This document shows, one piece after another, positions 51,650 to 61,161 of a stretch of DNA of 64,000 nt (positions are counted from its first letter, which is position 1; every line of letters begins with the position of its first letter). This DNA is from Ferrimonas sediminum (lineage in GTDB: Bacteria > Pseudomonadota > Gammaproteobacteria > Enterobacterales > Shewanellaceae), in assembly GCF_900100175.1 (NCBI RefSeq), contig NZ_FNEM01000006.1:62001-126000 (forward strand). The letters are read 5' to 3'. The position numbers and the translations under genes are program-made. The notes beneath the pieces were generated by a model. The model saw only the letters and a program-made list of their open reading frames with translations, was not told the DNA's origin and made no database searches.

Positions 51650-52936
51650 CTAGCGGGGCGGGTTCAGCGTCACGGCTTCGCTAAGAGCATCGAGCACGGC
51701 CATCTGGCTTTGATCGGTGAGGGTCAGTGCTAACAGGCTATAGGGCGCCCCGACGGCCCGGGCGTGAAACCGGGCCGGGTCCACCGGAATCGTCACCTGA
51801 TGATTGCCCGGCTCCAGCCACAGGGCGATGTCACTGCGCATTGCCGCCCGCAGCTCTCCGCTGACATTGTGACCGCCGAGAACCGCACGCAACTGATAGC
51901 GTCCTGCCTTGGCGACGGTGACATCGGTGATCAGCGCTTGTAACTCTCCCTGATGCCACTGTTCATGGGCAAGCCCGGTCAAAGCGGCGGTTTGTGCTAC
52001 TCGCTTAAAGGCCGTTTTGACTCTGCGTTTTACCTTAATACCGTCAATGAGGCTGACACTGTCGACCATCATTTCACTGAAGCCGGTGGCAACGATGGGA
52101 TCATCGATGACGTCGAAACGGGCGGTGTAATGATCCTGCTGCGGGTGAAGCGTTACCTCACGACGCTGGCCGTTTTCCAGTACCACAAAAGCCGTTAGAC
52201 CGTTGTCGGCGACCAGCTGCCCGGGCCAGTCGATCTTCAGTTCCAGGCCGGTGTCGGCGAGACTGAGGGAGGAGGGGGCCGTCAGCACCAGCTGGTGGGG
52301 GCTGCCTTTCTCCTTGACGTGCACCAGGTAGCGACTGTCTGCCAATAGCGGTTGACCGACGGTCAGACGATAGGCCCCTGGCTTCAGGCTGTTGGATAAC
52401 AGCAAGGCGCTGGAGTCGTCGTTGATGCCGGCACTGGCCAGGATCATGGCATCGGTGGCCGATCGAATCAGTGGTTCGCTGTCCCGACGGGGGGCCTGAT
52501 TGGCCCCCTGAACCGCCTGGCGAAGCTGCACGGTGCCAGGATCAATGGCGTCACCGTGAATCAGGGTACCGCTACGCAGATCGGCTCGTGGTGCCAGGCG
52601 CACCAGGCCGCCGGCTTGGCTCAGGGTCAGGTCGACGCCCTGGTTCAGTTGACGGCCGCTGACCTCGTGCCAGTATTCGTCGCTGTTGCGACTTTGCTGA
52701 CCGCCGGGCACGGCGATAGAGGCTTGATCGATGTCACTGATGTAGCTGACGGTTTCGGTATTGGCGTTGACCGGAGTGAATTCGCTGCTTTGCACCGGTG
52801 GCGCCGTGGTGGGCAGAGCCGTGGCCGTGGGGCCGCGATCGGCGCTGAGACTTTGGGTCGGCACATCACTGCTTTCGCCGCAGCCACTGAGCAACAACAG
52901 GGCCGCCATTAACGCAAGGTGGGAATAGGGGGTCAT
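51650..52936 (-). CDS. DUF4785-type lipoprotein
   Basis: 428 residues. Signal peptide with lipobox LSGC, a Ser/Thr/Pro-rich linker to ~residue 60, then a conserved region (SDEYWHEVSGRQLNQGVDLTL, GLVRLAPRA) that I associate with DUF4785, and later beta-sandwich-like segments with LKPGAYRLTVG and GRYQLRAVLGG. Likely a surface or periplasmic binding module. It starts 9 bases before the end of the hydrolase gene on the same strand and is the second gene of that pair. The domain name is from memory and unverified. Confidence 0.65.
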   Translation of the reverse strand: MTPYSHLALMAALLLLSGCGESSDVPTQSLSADRGPTATALPTTAPPVQSSEFTPVNANTETVSYISDIDQASIAVPGGQQSRNSDEYWHEVSGRQLNQGVDLTLSQAGGLVRLAPRADLRSGTLIHGDAIDPGTVQLRQAVQGANQAPRRDSEPLIRSATDAMILASAGINDDSSALLLSNSLKPGAYRLTVGQPLLADSRYLVHVKEKGSPHQLVLTAPSSLSLADTGLELKIDWPGQLVADNGLTAFVVLENGQRREVTLHPQQDHYTARFDVIDDPIVATGFSEMMVDSVSLIDGIKVKRRVKTAFKRVAQTAALTGLAHEQWHQGELQALITDVTVAKAGRYQLRAVLGGHNVSGELRAAMRSDIALWLEPGNHQVTIPVDPARFHARAVGAPYSLLALTLTDQSQMAVLDALSEAVTLNPPR

Positions 52937-52945
52937 GGCACTCTC

Positions 52946-53794
52946 CTAGAGGTGATTGCGAAGCAGGCTGTCGAGATTAAAGCAGGCTCGGCGGCTCTGG
53001 TGATGACTGAGCGGCTCGCGGCCGCGGGTCTGGGTCGTGTCGGTGAACCACTCCTGGCCGGCGGCGCGCTGGGAGCTGCATTCCAGAAAGCCATCGGAGC
53101 AGTCATCCAGCCAGTTTTGGGTGGTTTCCAGGCCCAACTGATACTGGTAGCCGCCGCAATAGCTGTCGCTGTCCCAGATGGCAGAGTCCACGTCGGAGCC
53201 CACTACGGATTCAAACAGGCTCGGCAGGGAGGGGCGTCCGGCGGTACCATACAGCCAGCTGGCGTTGTAGTTGGCCATCCAGCTCTCCTGCTGCATCTTT
53301 ACCGCGTCGCTGTCGTAGCCCAACAGCCAGCCAAGGCTTGACTCAAACACATTGCCATTGGTGACGGCATCAGCCAGAGGGGTGCCGGCACTCGAGGGGG
53401 CCAACGCGATAACCCGGGAGGTGGCATCGATGATGGCGGGGTAGCGGCCATCCCAGGTGGGATTTGATAACACCCACCGAACCACATTGCCACCGTTGGA
53501 ATGGGTGATCAGAATCAGATCGTCGACATTGTTGTTGGCGATAAAATAGGTCAACTGTCCCGCCAGACAGCCGGCAGCGCCTTCGGCCCACATGTACTGA
53601 TCGAAGTCGCAGTTGATGACGGTGGTGTTGTCCGGGTTATCGATGCCCTGGCGAACGGAGTCGACGAACTCTGCGGTCCAGTAGTCATCCAGCGCGTTGG
53701 TTTGCTTGCCGGTGCCATGGACAAAGGCCACTCCGGTGGTGGCGACGGCCGGGCTGGCCACCAGCAGGCACACAAGGATCTTGAGATAGGTCAT
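52946..53794 (-). CDS. Secreted alpha/beta hydrolase (lipase/esterase-like)
   Basis: 282 residues with a signal peptide (LVCLLVASPAVA). The oxyanion stretch TGVAFVHGTGKQ and nucleophile elbow LILITHSNGGNVVRWVL (Ser in HSNGG) place it in the triacylglycerol lipase/esterase fold. Six or more cysteines suggest disulphides after export. The acid and His of the triad are probably in the second half (a SHHQSR segment is a candidate). GGAG lies before the ATG. It is co-transcribed with the lipoprotein at 51650. Confidence 0.8.
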   Translation of the reverse strand: MTYLKILVCLLVASPAVATTGVAFVHGTGKQTNALDDYWTAEFVDSVRQGIDNPDNTTVINCDFDQYMWAEGAAGCLAGQLTYFIANNNVDDLILITHSNGGNVVRWVLSNPTWDGRYPAIIDATSRVIALAPSSAGTPLADAVTNGNVFESSLGWLLGYDSDAVKMQQESWMANYNASWLYGTAGRPSLPSLFESVVGSDVDSAIWDSDSYCGGYQYQLGLETTQNWLDDCSDGFLECSSQRAAGQEWFTDTTQTRGREPLSHHQSRRACFNLDSLLRNHL

Positions 53795-54062
53795 TTGACA
53801 CTCTCCGGTTAGATGATCTGTTGCTGTTTCAGCCAGTACGCCACAGATCTGACCTGGTGCCGAAGCTAAGGCAGGCCCGGAGCGGGATCAAGGGGGCACA
53901 GAAGGGCCGGACAGTGAAGCGCCGGAAACAAAACGCCGCTCAATGGTGACCGGATCAGGCACCGGCGGGGGGCAGGGCGGAGAAGGCTTGATGGCAGATG
54001 TTTGAATTTCAGAGATTACCGCCATTGACTGGGTGGCAATCGCTTACGCTGTCACGGGCCGA

Positions 54063-54674
54063 TCAGGAAAGCCACAACCATACTCCCAATACCAGCATTA
54101 CCGAGCCGGAGAGTCGGTGCAGGCGTCTGACGTTGTCCTGGCGCAGTAGTCTCCGCAGACGGCTGCCTCCGGTGGCGTACAGGGCCATGCACACCAACTC
54201 GCAGCACAAGATGATCGCCAGCAACAGGCCCAGCTGTGGCAGCAACGGTCGCTGGTGATCGATAAAGGGCGGCAGCAGAGACACCATAAAGGCCCACCCC
54301 TTGGGGTTGGCCAGGGCGGTGGTCAGGCCACGGACAAACAGCTGCCGGGGTGATACCTCGGTCACGCAATCGCCGGCATCCAACTGCCCGCTGCGGCGCC
54401 AGGCACTCAGTCCCAGGTAGATCAGGTAGCCGCCACCGACCCCTTGAAGCAGCAACAGCAGCGACGGTTGGGCCAGCAACAGAGCAGAGACCCCGAGCAG
54501 CGCTGAGATGGCGACGATGGCAACGCCGACCAACTCACCGGCCATCATCGGCAGAGTTCGTTTCAGTCCGATGGTCATGCCCAGGCTTAGGGCCAGCAGC
54601 ATGCACAGTCCCGGTGTGATGGAGACGGCAAAGAAGGTGGGTAAAAAAATCAATAGGGTGGACCAGTCAGGCAT
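54063..54674 (-). CDS. LysE/RhtB-family exporter (second copy)
   Basis: 203 residues with six hydrophobic spans. Signature TPGLCMLLALSLGMTIGLKR and RGLTTALANPKGWAFMVSLLPPFI, with a Pro-Lys after the Asn as in the family. It is distinct from the exporter at 50952. Isolated gene, substrate unknown. No regulator is adjacent. Confidence 0.9.
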   Translation of the reverse strand: MPDWSTLLIFLPTFFAVSITPGLCMLLALSLGMTIGLKRTLPMMAGELVGVAIVAISALLGVSALLLAQPSLLLLLQGVGGGYLIYLGLSAWRRSGQLDAGDCVTEVSPRQLFVRGLTTALANPKGWAFMVSLLPPFIDHQRPLLPQLGLLLAIILCCELVCMALYATGGSRLRRLLRQDNVRRLHRLSGSVMLVLGVWLWLS

Positions 54675-54845
54675 GGTAATCGCGTCTTAATGGGGTGGCA
54701 GTAAACGGCGGATAAGGGTACGTCAAACTAACGGTCGAGGCCAGTAGCGTTATGGGGAATCACGTTGGTTATATTAAAACCGTCTGTTGACGGACTGGGG
54801 CTAACGAAGGCCCATTATTGCAGCCCGATATCTATTGGTAGTTCT

Positions 54846-54859
54846 TTGTTTTAAATCAA
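54846..54859. promoter_or_regulatory. FNR-like box upstream of cytochrome c peroxidase
   Basis: TTGTTTTAAATCAA differs from TTGAT-N4-ATCAA at one position and lies ~113 bases before the peroxidase ATG. Anaerobic control by FNR/EtrA is usual for such peroxidases. Confidence 0.5.
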
Positions 54860-54888
54860 ATAAGTAGCCTTTATTGAGCGATGGCCGC

Positions 54889-54910
54889 AATCGCATTATT
54901 GCGATTTTTT
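54889..54910 (+). terminator. Hairpin with T run in the peroxidase leader
   Basis: AATCGCA/TGCGATT stem, TTAT loop, then T residues, between the FNR-like box and the gene. It could end upstream transcription or attenuate; a role is not established. Confidence 0.4.
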
Positions 54911-54971
54911 CGATGGTTCCTGGTCAGTAGTATTTAACCCGATAATCAGCCACTACTTAATGAGGATAACC

Positions 54972-55952
54972 ATGAAACCCTTAGCCCTGGCGATAGCCAC
55001 TGCATCGATTGCCGGATGTGCCTTTGCCATCGAACCGATTCAGGTTATTGAGCCTGCCGTAATCACTCAGCCGGAGAAAGTGGCTCTGGGGGAACGGCTG
55101 TTTTTTGAGCCAAGGTTGTCCAGGTCCGGCTTTCTGTCTTGCAACAGCTGTCACAACCTGGCTATGGGTGGGGTCGACATTCTTCCTACCTCTATCGGTC
55201 ATAACTGGCAACAGGGGCCCATCAACGCGCCGACGGTGTTGAATGCCAAGTACATGCTGGCCCAGTTCTGGGACGGACGGGCGGCCAATTTGCAGGAGCA
55301 GGCTGCCGGCCCCATCGCCAACCCGAAGGAGATGGCTCTGGAGCACGCGATTGCCCTCGAGGTACTGGAATCCATTCCGGAATATCAGTCTGAGTTTAAG
55401 GCGGTCTATGGCTCGGCCGGCATCAACCTGGAGAGAGTCACCGACGCGATCGCCGCATTCGAAGAGACGCTGGTGACCCCCAACAGCCGCTTTGATCTCT
55501 GGCTTAAGGGAGATAAGGAGGCGCTGTCGACGGTTGAGAAGCAGGGATATAGCCTGTTTAAGGCTAATGGCTGTGCGACCTGTCACAATGGTCCGGCCGC
55601 CGGAGGGACCATGTATCAGAAGATGGGGCTGATGCAGCCCTTTGTTACCGACAATCCGGCCCAGGGGCGGGTGGAGGTAACCGGTCGGGAAGGGGACCGG
55701 ATGGTGTTTAAGGTGCCGACATTGAGAAACATCGAGTTGACGTACCCCTATTTCCACGATGGCTCCACCTACGATCTGAAGCAGGCGGTGATTACCATGC
55801 AGCGGGTTCAATTGGGACGGCAAATCCGCGATGAGGATGCGGCCAGCATCACCGCATTCCTGAAAACCCTGACCGGCGACCAACCACGGATTACCCTACC
55901 GATTCTGCCTCCGTCGACCGCTACTACGCCTCAGCCGGCGCCGTTTAAGTAA
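54972..55952 (+). CDS. ccpA: Di-heme cytochrome c peroxidase
   Basis: 326-residue periplasmic enzyme reducing H2O2 to water with electrons from cytochrome c. A signal peptide (LALAIATASIAGCAFA) precedes two c-heme sites, CNSCH (low-potential, followed by GGVD) and CATCH (high-potential). Other landmarks are WDGRAANLQEQA, the FKVPTLRNIELTYPYFHDGS loop and a QLGRQI segment. GAGGATAACC precedes ATG 54972. It is followed by a bidirectional terminator. Part of the anaerobic respiratory theme with dms. Confidence 0.95.
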   Translation: MKPLALAIATASIAGCAFAIEPIQVIEPAVITQPEKVALGERLFFEPRLSRSGFLSCNSCHNLAMGGVDILPTSIGHNWQQGPINAPTVLNAKYMLAQFWDGRAANLQEQAAGPIANPKEMALEHAIALEVLESIPEYQSEFKAVYGSAGINLERVTDAIAAFEETLVTPNSRFDLWLKGDKEALSTVEKQGYSLFKANGCATCHNGPAAGGTMYQKMGLMQPFVTDNPAQGRVEVTGREGDRMVFKVPTLRNIELTYPYFHDGSTYDLKQAVITMQRVQLGRQIRDEDAASITAFLKTLTGDQPRITLPILPPSTATTPQPAPFK

Positions 55953-55956
55953 CCAC

Positions 55957-55986
55957 AAAAAAAGGGCGCCATAGGGCGCCCTTTTT
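55957..55986. terminator. Bidirectional terminator between ccpA and DUF2750 gene
   Basis: A7 + GGGCGCC-ATAG-GGCGCCC + T5; it works for both convergent genes. Confidence 0.93.
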
Positions 55987-55999
55987 GTCCGGGTAAGGA

Positions 56000-56350
56000 T
56001 CAGGCCTGGTAAAGCTTTGCCAGTTCCATGGCGTCGATCTCTTCACCATCCAGTGACAGCTGCCAGTCGCAGCCGATGAGGACACCGTCTTGATTCAGCT
56101 CATTGAGCCAGATCTCGAAAAAATCCTCCAGTGGAATCATCGCCACTTCATACTCTTCCCACTCTTCAACACAGTGTTCGCGGGCGGCGCTCTCGCTGGA
56201 CCACAGCGGCAGGACATCGGCGTTTTCAAACTGGGCGGAATCACAGATGACCCACTCGTCGCCCTTGGTCAGCCCCCAGAATCCACGGCCTTCAAAGGTG
56301 GCATCCACAAAACGCTTTACGGTGTCGGATACGGTATTCATGTTGATCAT
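56000..56350 (-). CDS. DUF2750-type small protein
   Basis: 116 residues, acidic. Segments such as GFWGLTKGDEWVICDS, LPLWSSESAAREHC, MIPLEDFFEIWLNEL and GVLIGCDWQLSLDGEEID match what I recall of DUF2750, a family of cytoplasmic proteins of unknown role. GAGG precedes the ATG. It follows the gene at 56359 after 8 bases and is probably co-transcribed. Confidence 0.75.
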   Translation of the reverse strand: MINMNTVSDTVKRFVDATFEGRGFWGLTKGDEWVICDSAQFENADVLPLWSSESAAREHCVEEWEEYEVAMIPLEDFFEIWLNELNQDGVLIGCDWQLSLDGEEIDAMELAKLYQA

Positions 56351-56358
56351 GCTGGCCT

Positions 56359-56745
56359 CTATGAGTTGGCAAATGGCGCATTGAGCTGACGTTTTAACAC
56401 GGGGTTACGACGCGCAGCCTTAAGATTCTTCAGCATCAATTTGATGCCGTGGCCCAATACACTTTCCAGATGGCTGGCTTTTTGCTCTTCGGTGATGTCG
56501 GCGTCCTGGGTCATGCGCAGCGCTTCTGCGGTGGCGCCCAGCAGGTTGTAGGTCACCGAGGCATGCAGCTGCTCGAAGCTGCCCATGATGTTTTGGGCAC
56601 TGGCGGGCAGTCGCTCGAAATCTTCCCTGAGGGGCGCTTCAATCGCCTCATAAATGGACGCCAGGCCGGCATGACCTTCTGGTTCCAGTTGGTAGAAATC
56701 GGCAATGGTCTGCAGCTCTGGGGCCAGGGTTGGGGTGTCGCTCAT
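56359..56745 (-). CDS. Conserved hypothetical protein, 128 aa
   Basis: Helical, soluble, acidic protein with no signal or membrane segment and no cysteines. Not recognised. It is first in a two-gene unit with the DUF2750 gene. GGATATTCCC lies before the ATG at 56745. The upstream side holds a weak AAAACC/GGTTTT hairpin near 56822-56846, shared with the viaA end. Confidence 0.65.
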   Translation of the reverse strand: MSDTPTLAPELQTIADFYQLEPEGHAGLASIYEAIEAPLREDFERLPASAQNIMGSFEQLHASVTYNLLGATAEALRMTQDADITEEQKASHLESVLGHGIKLMLKNLKAARRNPVLKRQLNAPFANS

Positions 56746-56945
56746 GGGAATATCCTAAGGTACCGGGAAACCGGGGTCGGTAAAAACGCCAATTGTAGCA
56801 GCATTCCCCTATTAACCATAAGAAAACCGGCTCTTAGGCTGGTTTTACGGTAGACCGTGCGCTTTCAGGCAGTTGCCGGGGTAGACCGCTTCGGCGGGCG
56901 CCACCGCCGACAACCGGCGTAAACAAGCGCTGGCGGAGGCCTGAG

Positions 56946-58430
56946 TCAGGCGGAGCCCTGGATGGCGGTGAGGGCCATGGCGATGTCGTGATCCATTTCG
57001 GCATCGGCGTGGCTGTCTCGCAGCCGCTCGATGATGTCCCCCTGATCTGCCAGGTACTGCCACTGGCAGTCAAACAGGGTCTGGAAGTGGGATTGGTTCA
57101 GCTGTTCACCGATCACCACCGAGTAGAACCGGTTGCCGCAGCGGCGCTGTTCGCCCATGGCGTTGAGTGTGACAGCGGGCAGATCCGCGAGTACAAAGTC
57201 CGAGACCACCACCATATCGGCATTGCGGTAGTCATCCTGACCGAGCACCTCCAGCGCCACATCGATGGCGGGAGCAACATCGGTGCCGCCGTGGAAGGAG
57301 CGGGTCAGAAAGCCGAGCAGTTTCGGCAGGGCGCCATCATCGGACAGGTTCAGGGTTTCGATGTCGGTAGAGAAGTTGATCAGGAAGCACTTTCTTTGTC
57401 CCGAGCGGCCGGTGGCGGCCAGAAACAGCGCCAACGCCTTGGCCACCTTTTCCGGTTGACCCTGCATCGACAGGCTGCTGTCGACGCAGATTACCATGGG
57501 CCCCAGATTGTCTTCGGTAGACACCGGCTTGAGCTCATCCACATTGACCCAGGTGCGTTCCGGCTGCCAGCCGCGCATCTCGAAGGTTTGCAGTTGCCGC
57601 TCAAGGTATTTGAGGTCAAACAGCAGTGCGGTGTCTTCATCCCCCAACAACGCCAGCTCCGAAGGCAGGGTATGGCTCAGTTGCTGATCCAGTCTCAGCC
57701 CTACCAGCTCCTCCTTGGCCGGTGCGTTGGGACAGTTGACCTCCCGCAACCGGCGGACACTGACCGTCTCGTAGTGGGTGGAGTAGCTGGGTTTCCTCTG
57801 CTTGCCGATGCGGTGGCACAGATCCAGTACGCCGGGGTTGTCGGCCAGATAGTCGCACCAACGCTTTAATGTCTCGACGTCATCCTGACTCAGCTGACCG
57901 GCACTGAAATCCACCAGAAAGCCCGGCTCCAGTCCCAGGCGCTCGAAATTGCGGCTCAGCTCGATCAGGGTGTCGAGCCAGGCTTTTAACTGAGCCAGCA
58001 TCTCCGTTCGCAACAGAGCCAGCCGATCCAACTCCCATTTGGCTTCACTGCGTTCCAGTTGTTTGCGCCAGTCCCGCAGCAACAGGCGTCGAATCAGGTG
58101 GACGCTGTCCGGTTGTTGAACGGCGCGGCGCATCTGCCCCTGCCAGAAGCCTTGATTAGTCGGCAGTTTCAGGCTGGCTAAGCAGTCACGATAGGCCTGC
58201 CAGTCCTGCTGCAGCGCGGCGACGGTGTTGTCGTTTCGGTCCAGCTGGGCTTCGGCTTGTTGAAGTTGCTGATAGAACGGGCCGTAGGGGGATTCCTCCT
58301 CCAGGGTTTGGCGGGCGTTGGCTTCCAGTTGATCCAGGGTGGCCGCCAGCTGGGCATTGAGGGTCGGCGAGGCCGCCAGGATGCTGGCGTAGCTGTGTTC
58401 AATGCTCTGCTGCAGCGCTTCGGTGATCAT
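56946..58430 (-). CDS. viaA: VWA-domain protein ViaA
   Basis: 494 residues. The N-terminal ~300 are helical (ViaA-specific). The C-terminal von Willebrand A domain has the metal site VICVDSSLSMQG, FHGGTDVAPAIDVAL and VVVSDFVLADLP. Length and layout match E. coli ViaA (483). It partners the MoxR ATPase RavA encoded directly upstream, one base apart. In E. coli the pair acts on fumarate reductase/respiratory complexes and envelope phospholipids and sensitises cells to aminoglycosides under low oxygen. Confidence 0.92.
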   Translation of the reverse strand: MITEALQQSIEHSYASILAASPTLNAQLAATLDQLEANARQTLEEESPYGPFYQQLQQAEAQLDRNDNTVAALQQDWQAYRDCLASLKLPTNQGFWQGQMRRAVQQPDSVHLIRRLLLRDWRKQLERSEAKWELDRLALLRTEMLAQLKAWLDTLIELSRNFERLGLEPGFLVDFSAGQLSQDDVETLKRWCDYLADNPGVLDLCHRIGKQRKPSYSTHYETVSVRRLREVNCPNAPAKEELVGLRLDQQLSHTLPSELALLGDEDTALLFDLKYLERQLQTFEMRGWQPERTWVNVDELKPVSTEDNLGPMVICVDSSLSMQGQPEKVAKALALFLAATGRSGQRKCFLINFSTDIETLNLSDDGALPKLLGFLTRSFHGGTDVAPAIDVALEVLGQDDYRNADMVVVSDFVLADLPAVTLNAMGEQRRCGNRFYSVVIGEQLNQSHFQTLFDCQWQYLADQGDIIERLRDSHADAEMDHDIAMALTAIQGSA

Positions 58431-58431
58431 A

Positions 58432-60033
58432 TCAGCGGCTCAACTCTTGCAACTGCTGGCACTTCATGATGTTCAACTCCAGATCACCCAGCTGTTGCAG
58501 TAGCCCGCTGTGAACAACGTCGGTCTCCTCATCTGTAACAAATGGCGACAGATGATGCTGCTGATAACGTTTCTGAAACTCGGTGACTTCAGACAGGGTG
58601 TGGGTCAACAGTTTGTGACTGCTGTCCAGATCGCTCAGCAACTGGTTCAGTGAGGCCTGGTCTACTTTTTCCCGGCGTTCGCCCTGGCGGAATTTCACCG
58701 TCGGTTTGAACCGGTTGACCACATAGGCGTTGCTGTCGAAGTTGCCATTATCGTTGTATTTGATGTCCATGGCACCGTGCTCGTCGAAACGGCACTGGAC
58801 GGTTTCCATCGCCTTGCCCAGGGTATCCATGGGGTGGAACGGCCGCGGCGATTTCATCTGTTCCTGGTGGACGTAAAAATCCAGGTATACCGGCTCCCGT
58901 CGTGCCAGCCCGTGCTGGTAGGTGGCCATGGCCTTGACGTAGAAGAAGTTAGACTGGTTCTTTCTTTGCCGCTCTTCACTGCCGCCAAAGAAATACTGCT
59001 GCGGGTAGAAATCCACGGTCTCGTACACATCCTCCTGGTGGAACAGCAGGGTATGCAGATCGGTTTCCCAGTCATCGATCTGTTGGTACAGAGCGCTGAC
59101 GGCGGCGGCTTGTGGGCAGCCGATGGCAAAAATCGCGTCGTGTACCAACTTCACCGCTTTGGGGTGATCCCCCTCCTGTGCCCACAGGCAGTGCTTGAGC
59201 AGCAGGGCATCGCTGAGGTTGGTGTGGTCCCGGTCGTTAAAGAACGCCGAGGCCTTAAGCAGCATGGCGGCCCGTTGCCAGCGACGGTCCGAGACATACA
59301 ATCCCAGAGCTTCAGCCTGTTCCTGCAGTTGCTGCTTGAGGAGTTTAATCACCCCCAGACAGTCATCGGACAGGCGGACGTCGTGAAGCTGCTGTTGCCA
59401 GCTGAGCCATTCGGCATTGCCGACTTTAAGCGTCGGCTCGATGGCAACTTCTGCCGATACCGGCCGACTTTGCAGTAGTGAGGCAAAGTTGTCCCACTGT
59501 GCCGTCGGCTGCGCCATCAGCCGAATCAAAAATCGGTCGTAAAGGGCGTCGAGTCCCTGATCCGGTTCGGGCACCTCGTTGGAGGCGGCGATCAGCGCTT
59601 TGAGAGGCACGGATTGGATGTCGTCGCCGTTTCTGAAAAGACGTTCGTTGATCAGGGTCAGCAGGGTGTTGAGGATGGCCGGGCTGGATTTCCAGATCTC
59701 ATCCAGAAAGGCAAAATCCACCGTCGGCAGGTAGCCCTGAGTCTTTCGGTGATACTGATCCTGCTTCAGGGCCTGAATCGACACTGGGCCGAAGACCTCT
59801 TCCGGGGTGGAGAAGCGGTTCATCAAACATTCAAAGTAGGCGTCGTGACTGAACGCCGAGGCGATGCGCCGGGCCAACAGGCTCTTGGCGGTGCCGGGGG
59901 GACCGTACAGGAAGGTGTTCTGGCCGGTCAGCGCACCGAGCAGGGCGATGGCCACCGTCTGTTCCCTTTCCTGTAAACCCTGACTCAGAGTATCGATGAG
60001 TGATTGAATTCGTTGTCGTTTACGCTCTGGCAT
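58432..60033 (-). CDS. ravA: MoxR-type AAA+ ATPase RavA
   Basis: 533 residues (E. coli 498). AAA+ core: Walker A YGPPGTAKSLLARRI, MNRFSTPEEVFGPVSIQALK, Walker B VDFAFLDEIWKSSPAILNTLLT and sensor AASNEVPEPDQGLDALYDRF. A triple-helical region with YVSDRRWQRAAMLLKASAFF follows, then a LARA-type beta domain and a C-terminal helical tail. Hexameric chaperone-like ATPase working with ViaA. The two genes are separated by a single base. Confidence 0.94.
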   Translation of the reverse strand: MPERKRQRIQSLIDTLSQGLQEREQTVAIALLGALTGQNTFLYGPPGTAKSLLARRIASAFSHDAYFECLMNRFSTPEEVFGPVSIQALKQDQYHRKTQGYLPTVDFAFLDEIWKSSPAILNTLLTLINERLFRNGDDIQSVPLKALIAASNEVPEPDQGLDALYDRFLIRLMAQPTAQWDNFASLLQSRPVSAEVAIEPTLKVGNAEWLSWQQQLHDVRLSDDCLGVIKLLKQQLQEQAEALGLYVSDRRWQRAAMLLKASAFFNDRDHTNLSDALLLKHCLWAQEGDHPKAVKLVHDAIFAIGCPQAAAVSALYQQIDDWETDLHTLLFHQEDVYETVDFYPQQYFFGGSEERQRKNQSNFFYVKAMATYQHGLARREPVYLDFYVHQEQMKSPRPFHPMDTLGKAMETVQCRFDEHGAMDIKYNDNGNFDSNAYVVNRFKPTVKFRQGERREKVDQASLNQLLSDLDSSHKLLTHTLSEVTEFQKRYQQHHLSPFVTDEETDVVHSGLLQQLGDLELNIMKCQQLQELSR

Positions 60034-60272
60034 CGAGGGAACTCCCGGTTAAACGCCATGGTAGTTATACCGTCATCATACCCGCGGGCCAGGGGTAAAC
60101 TTAGTCTCGGTCATGGTTGTTGTGAAGCGCATCACTAATTGCCGAGCGGGATTCAGCCCACTGTTGTTTCGTTAGTCCATCTGGGATCACCACCTGTGTC
60201 GAGTCCTCCCGGTTGGCGAACGCGGGCCTTAACGGCGGATTTTTGGTTTAATTAGCTGAACAAGGAGGAGAT

Positions 60273-60668
60273 ATGGACTTTACTATTTTGGAACAGTTGG
60301 CCGGTCATCGCAGTGCGGTTCGAGGCCAGAACTACTTTAATGAGGGTCGGGTGACCCAGGTCACTCGAATTGGTGATCAGGTCGTCGGTGTGGTTGAAGG
60401 GCGACAGCGCTACTCGGTGACCCTGAGCCTGGTACAGGATTCCATCGACGGCGAGTGCTCCTGCCCGGCATCGGAGCACAGTGAGTTTTGTAAGCACTGC
60501 GTCGCTGTGGCCTTGGCACTGTCTGCTCAGGAACAGGCACCAAAATGGTTGATTTCTCACTTGAAACGGCTGAAAAAGGAGCAGTTGATCCAGGCGCTGA
60601 TCAATGAGATTTCTGCCGACAGCCGCAAATTGCAGGCGTGGCAGAAGCGGGTCCATACTTCGGGATAG
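60273..60668 (+). CDS. SWIM zinc-finger protein
   Basis: 131 residues. The SWIM motif CxCxnCxH-like is seen as GECSCPASEHSEFCKHCVAV near residues 66-85. The N-terminus (GHRSAVRGQNYFNEGRVTQV) is typical of SWIM proteins that accompany helicases, but no helicase is here. The C-terminal 45 residues are basic helix (HLKRLKKEQLIQALI). AAGGAGGAG precedes the ATG. May bind DNA or a protein partner; function unknown. Confidence 0.83.
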   Translation: MDFTILEQLAGHRSAVRGQNYFNEGRVTQVTRIGDQVVGVVEGRQRYSVTLSLVQDSIDGECSCPASEHSEFCKHCVAVALALSAQEQAPKWLISHLKRLKKEQLIQALINEISADSRKLQAWQKRVHTSG

Positions 60669-60692
60669 GGTATATAGGCCATGAACGTCCGC

Positions 60693-61161
60693 TGTTGGTC
60701 AATCCATTAACGACCCGGCCTTCACCGTGTTGCTGTGTGACCGCCTTAATCGCTCCAGGGTGGAGCCGCAGCAACTCTGTGTAGAGATAACGGTAACTGC
60801 CGCCGTGGCGCATCTGACCAAAGCCAGTGAGTTATTATGGGCCAAAGGGGTGAGATTTACACTGGATGATTTCGGCTCCGGCATCTCCTCCTTTGGCTAT
60901 ATCAAAGCGCTGCAGGTGGATTACCTGAAGACTGATGGCGACGTTGTTCGTGACATCGGCACCGATCCCCAGGATCGTGTCTTGGTAGTGGCGATTCACA
61001 ACATCGGCTGCGCCATGGGCATGGCTGCGGTGGTCGAGTGCGTAGAGGAGGATTCGGAGACGCTGCCGAAGGTGATCGGCGTCAACTACGCTCAGGGGTT
61101 TGGCATTGCCCCGCCCCCTTCGTCAGCTGAAGTTGCGGTAAGCCGCCTAGGGGTGTTCTAG
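60693..61161 (+). pseudogene. Truncated EAL-domain remnant (cyclic-di-GMP phosphodiesterase)
   Basis: C-terminal ~60% of an EAL domain. Homology starts without a start codon at GQSINDPAFTVLL (codons from ~60693) and continues through LCVEIT, FTLDDFGSG, VDYLKTDGDVVRDI, VECVEEDSET and GVNYAQGFGIAPP. The N-terminal third with the EALxR motif and any sensory domains are missing. DDFGSG and the late Glu are intact, but a catalytic enzyme is not expected. A short protein could start at TTG 60727. Most likely a decayed gene. Confidence 0.75.
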
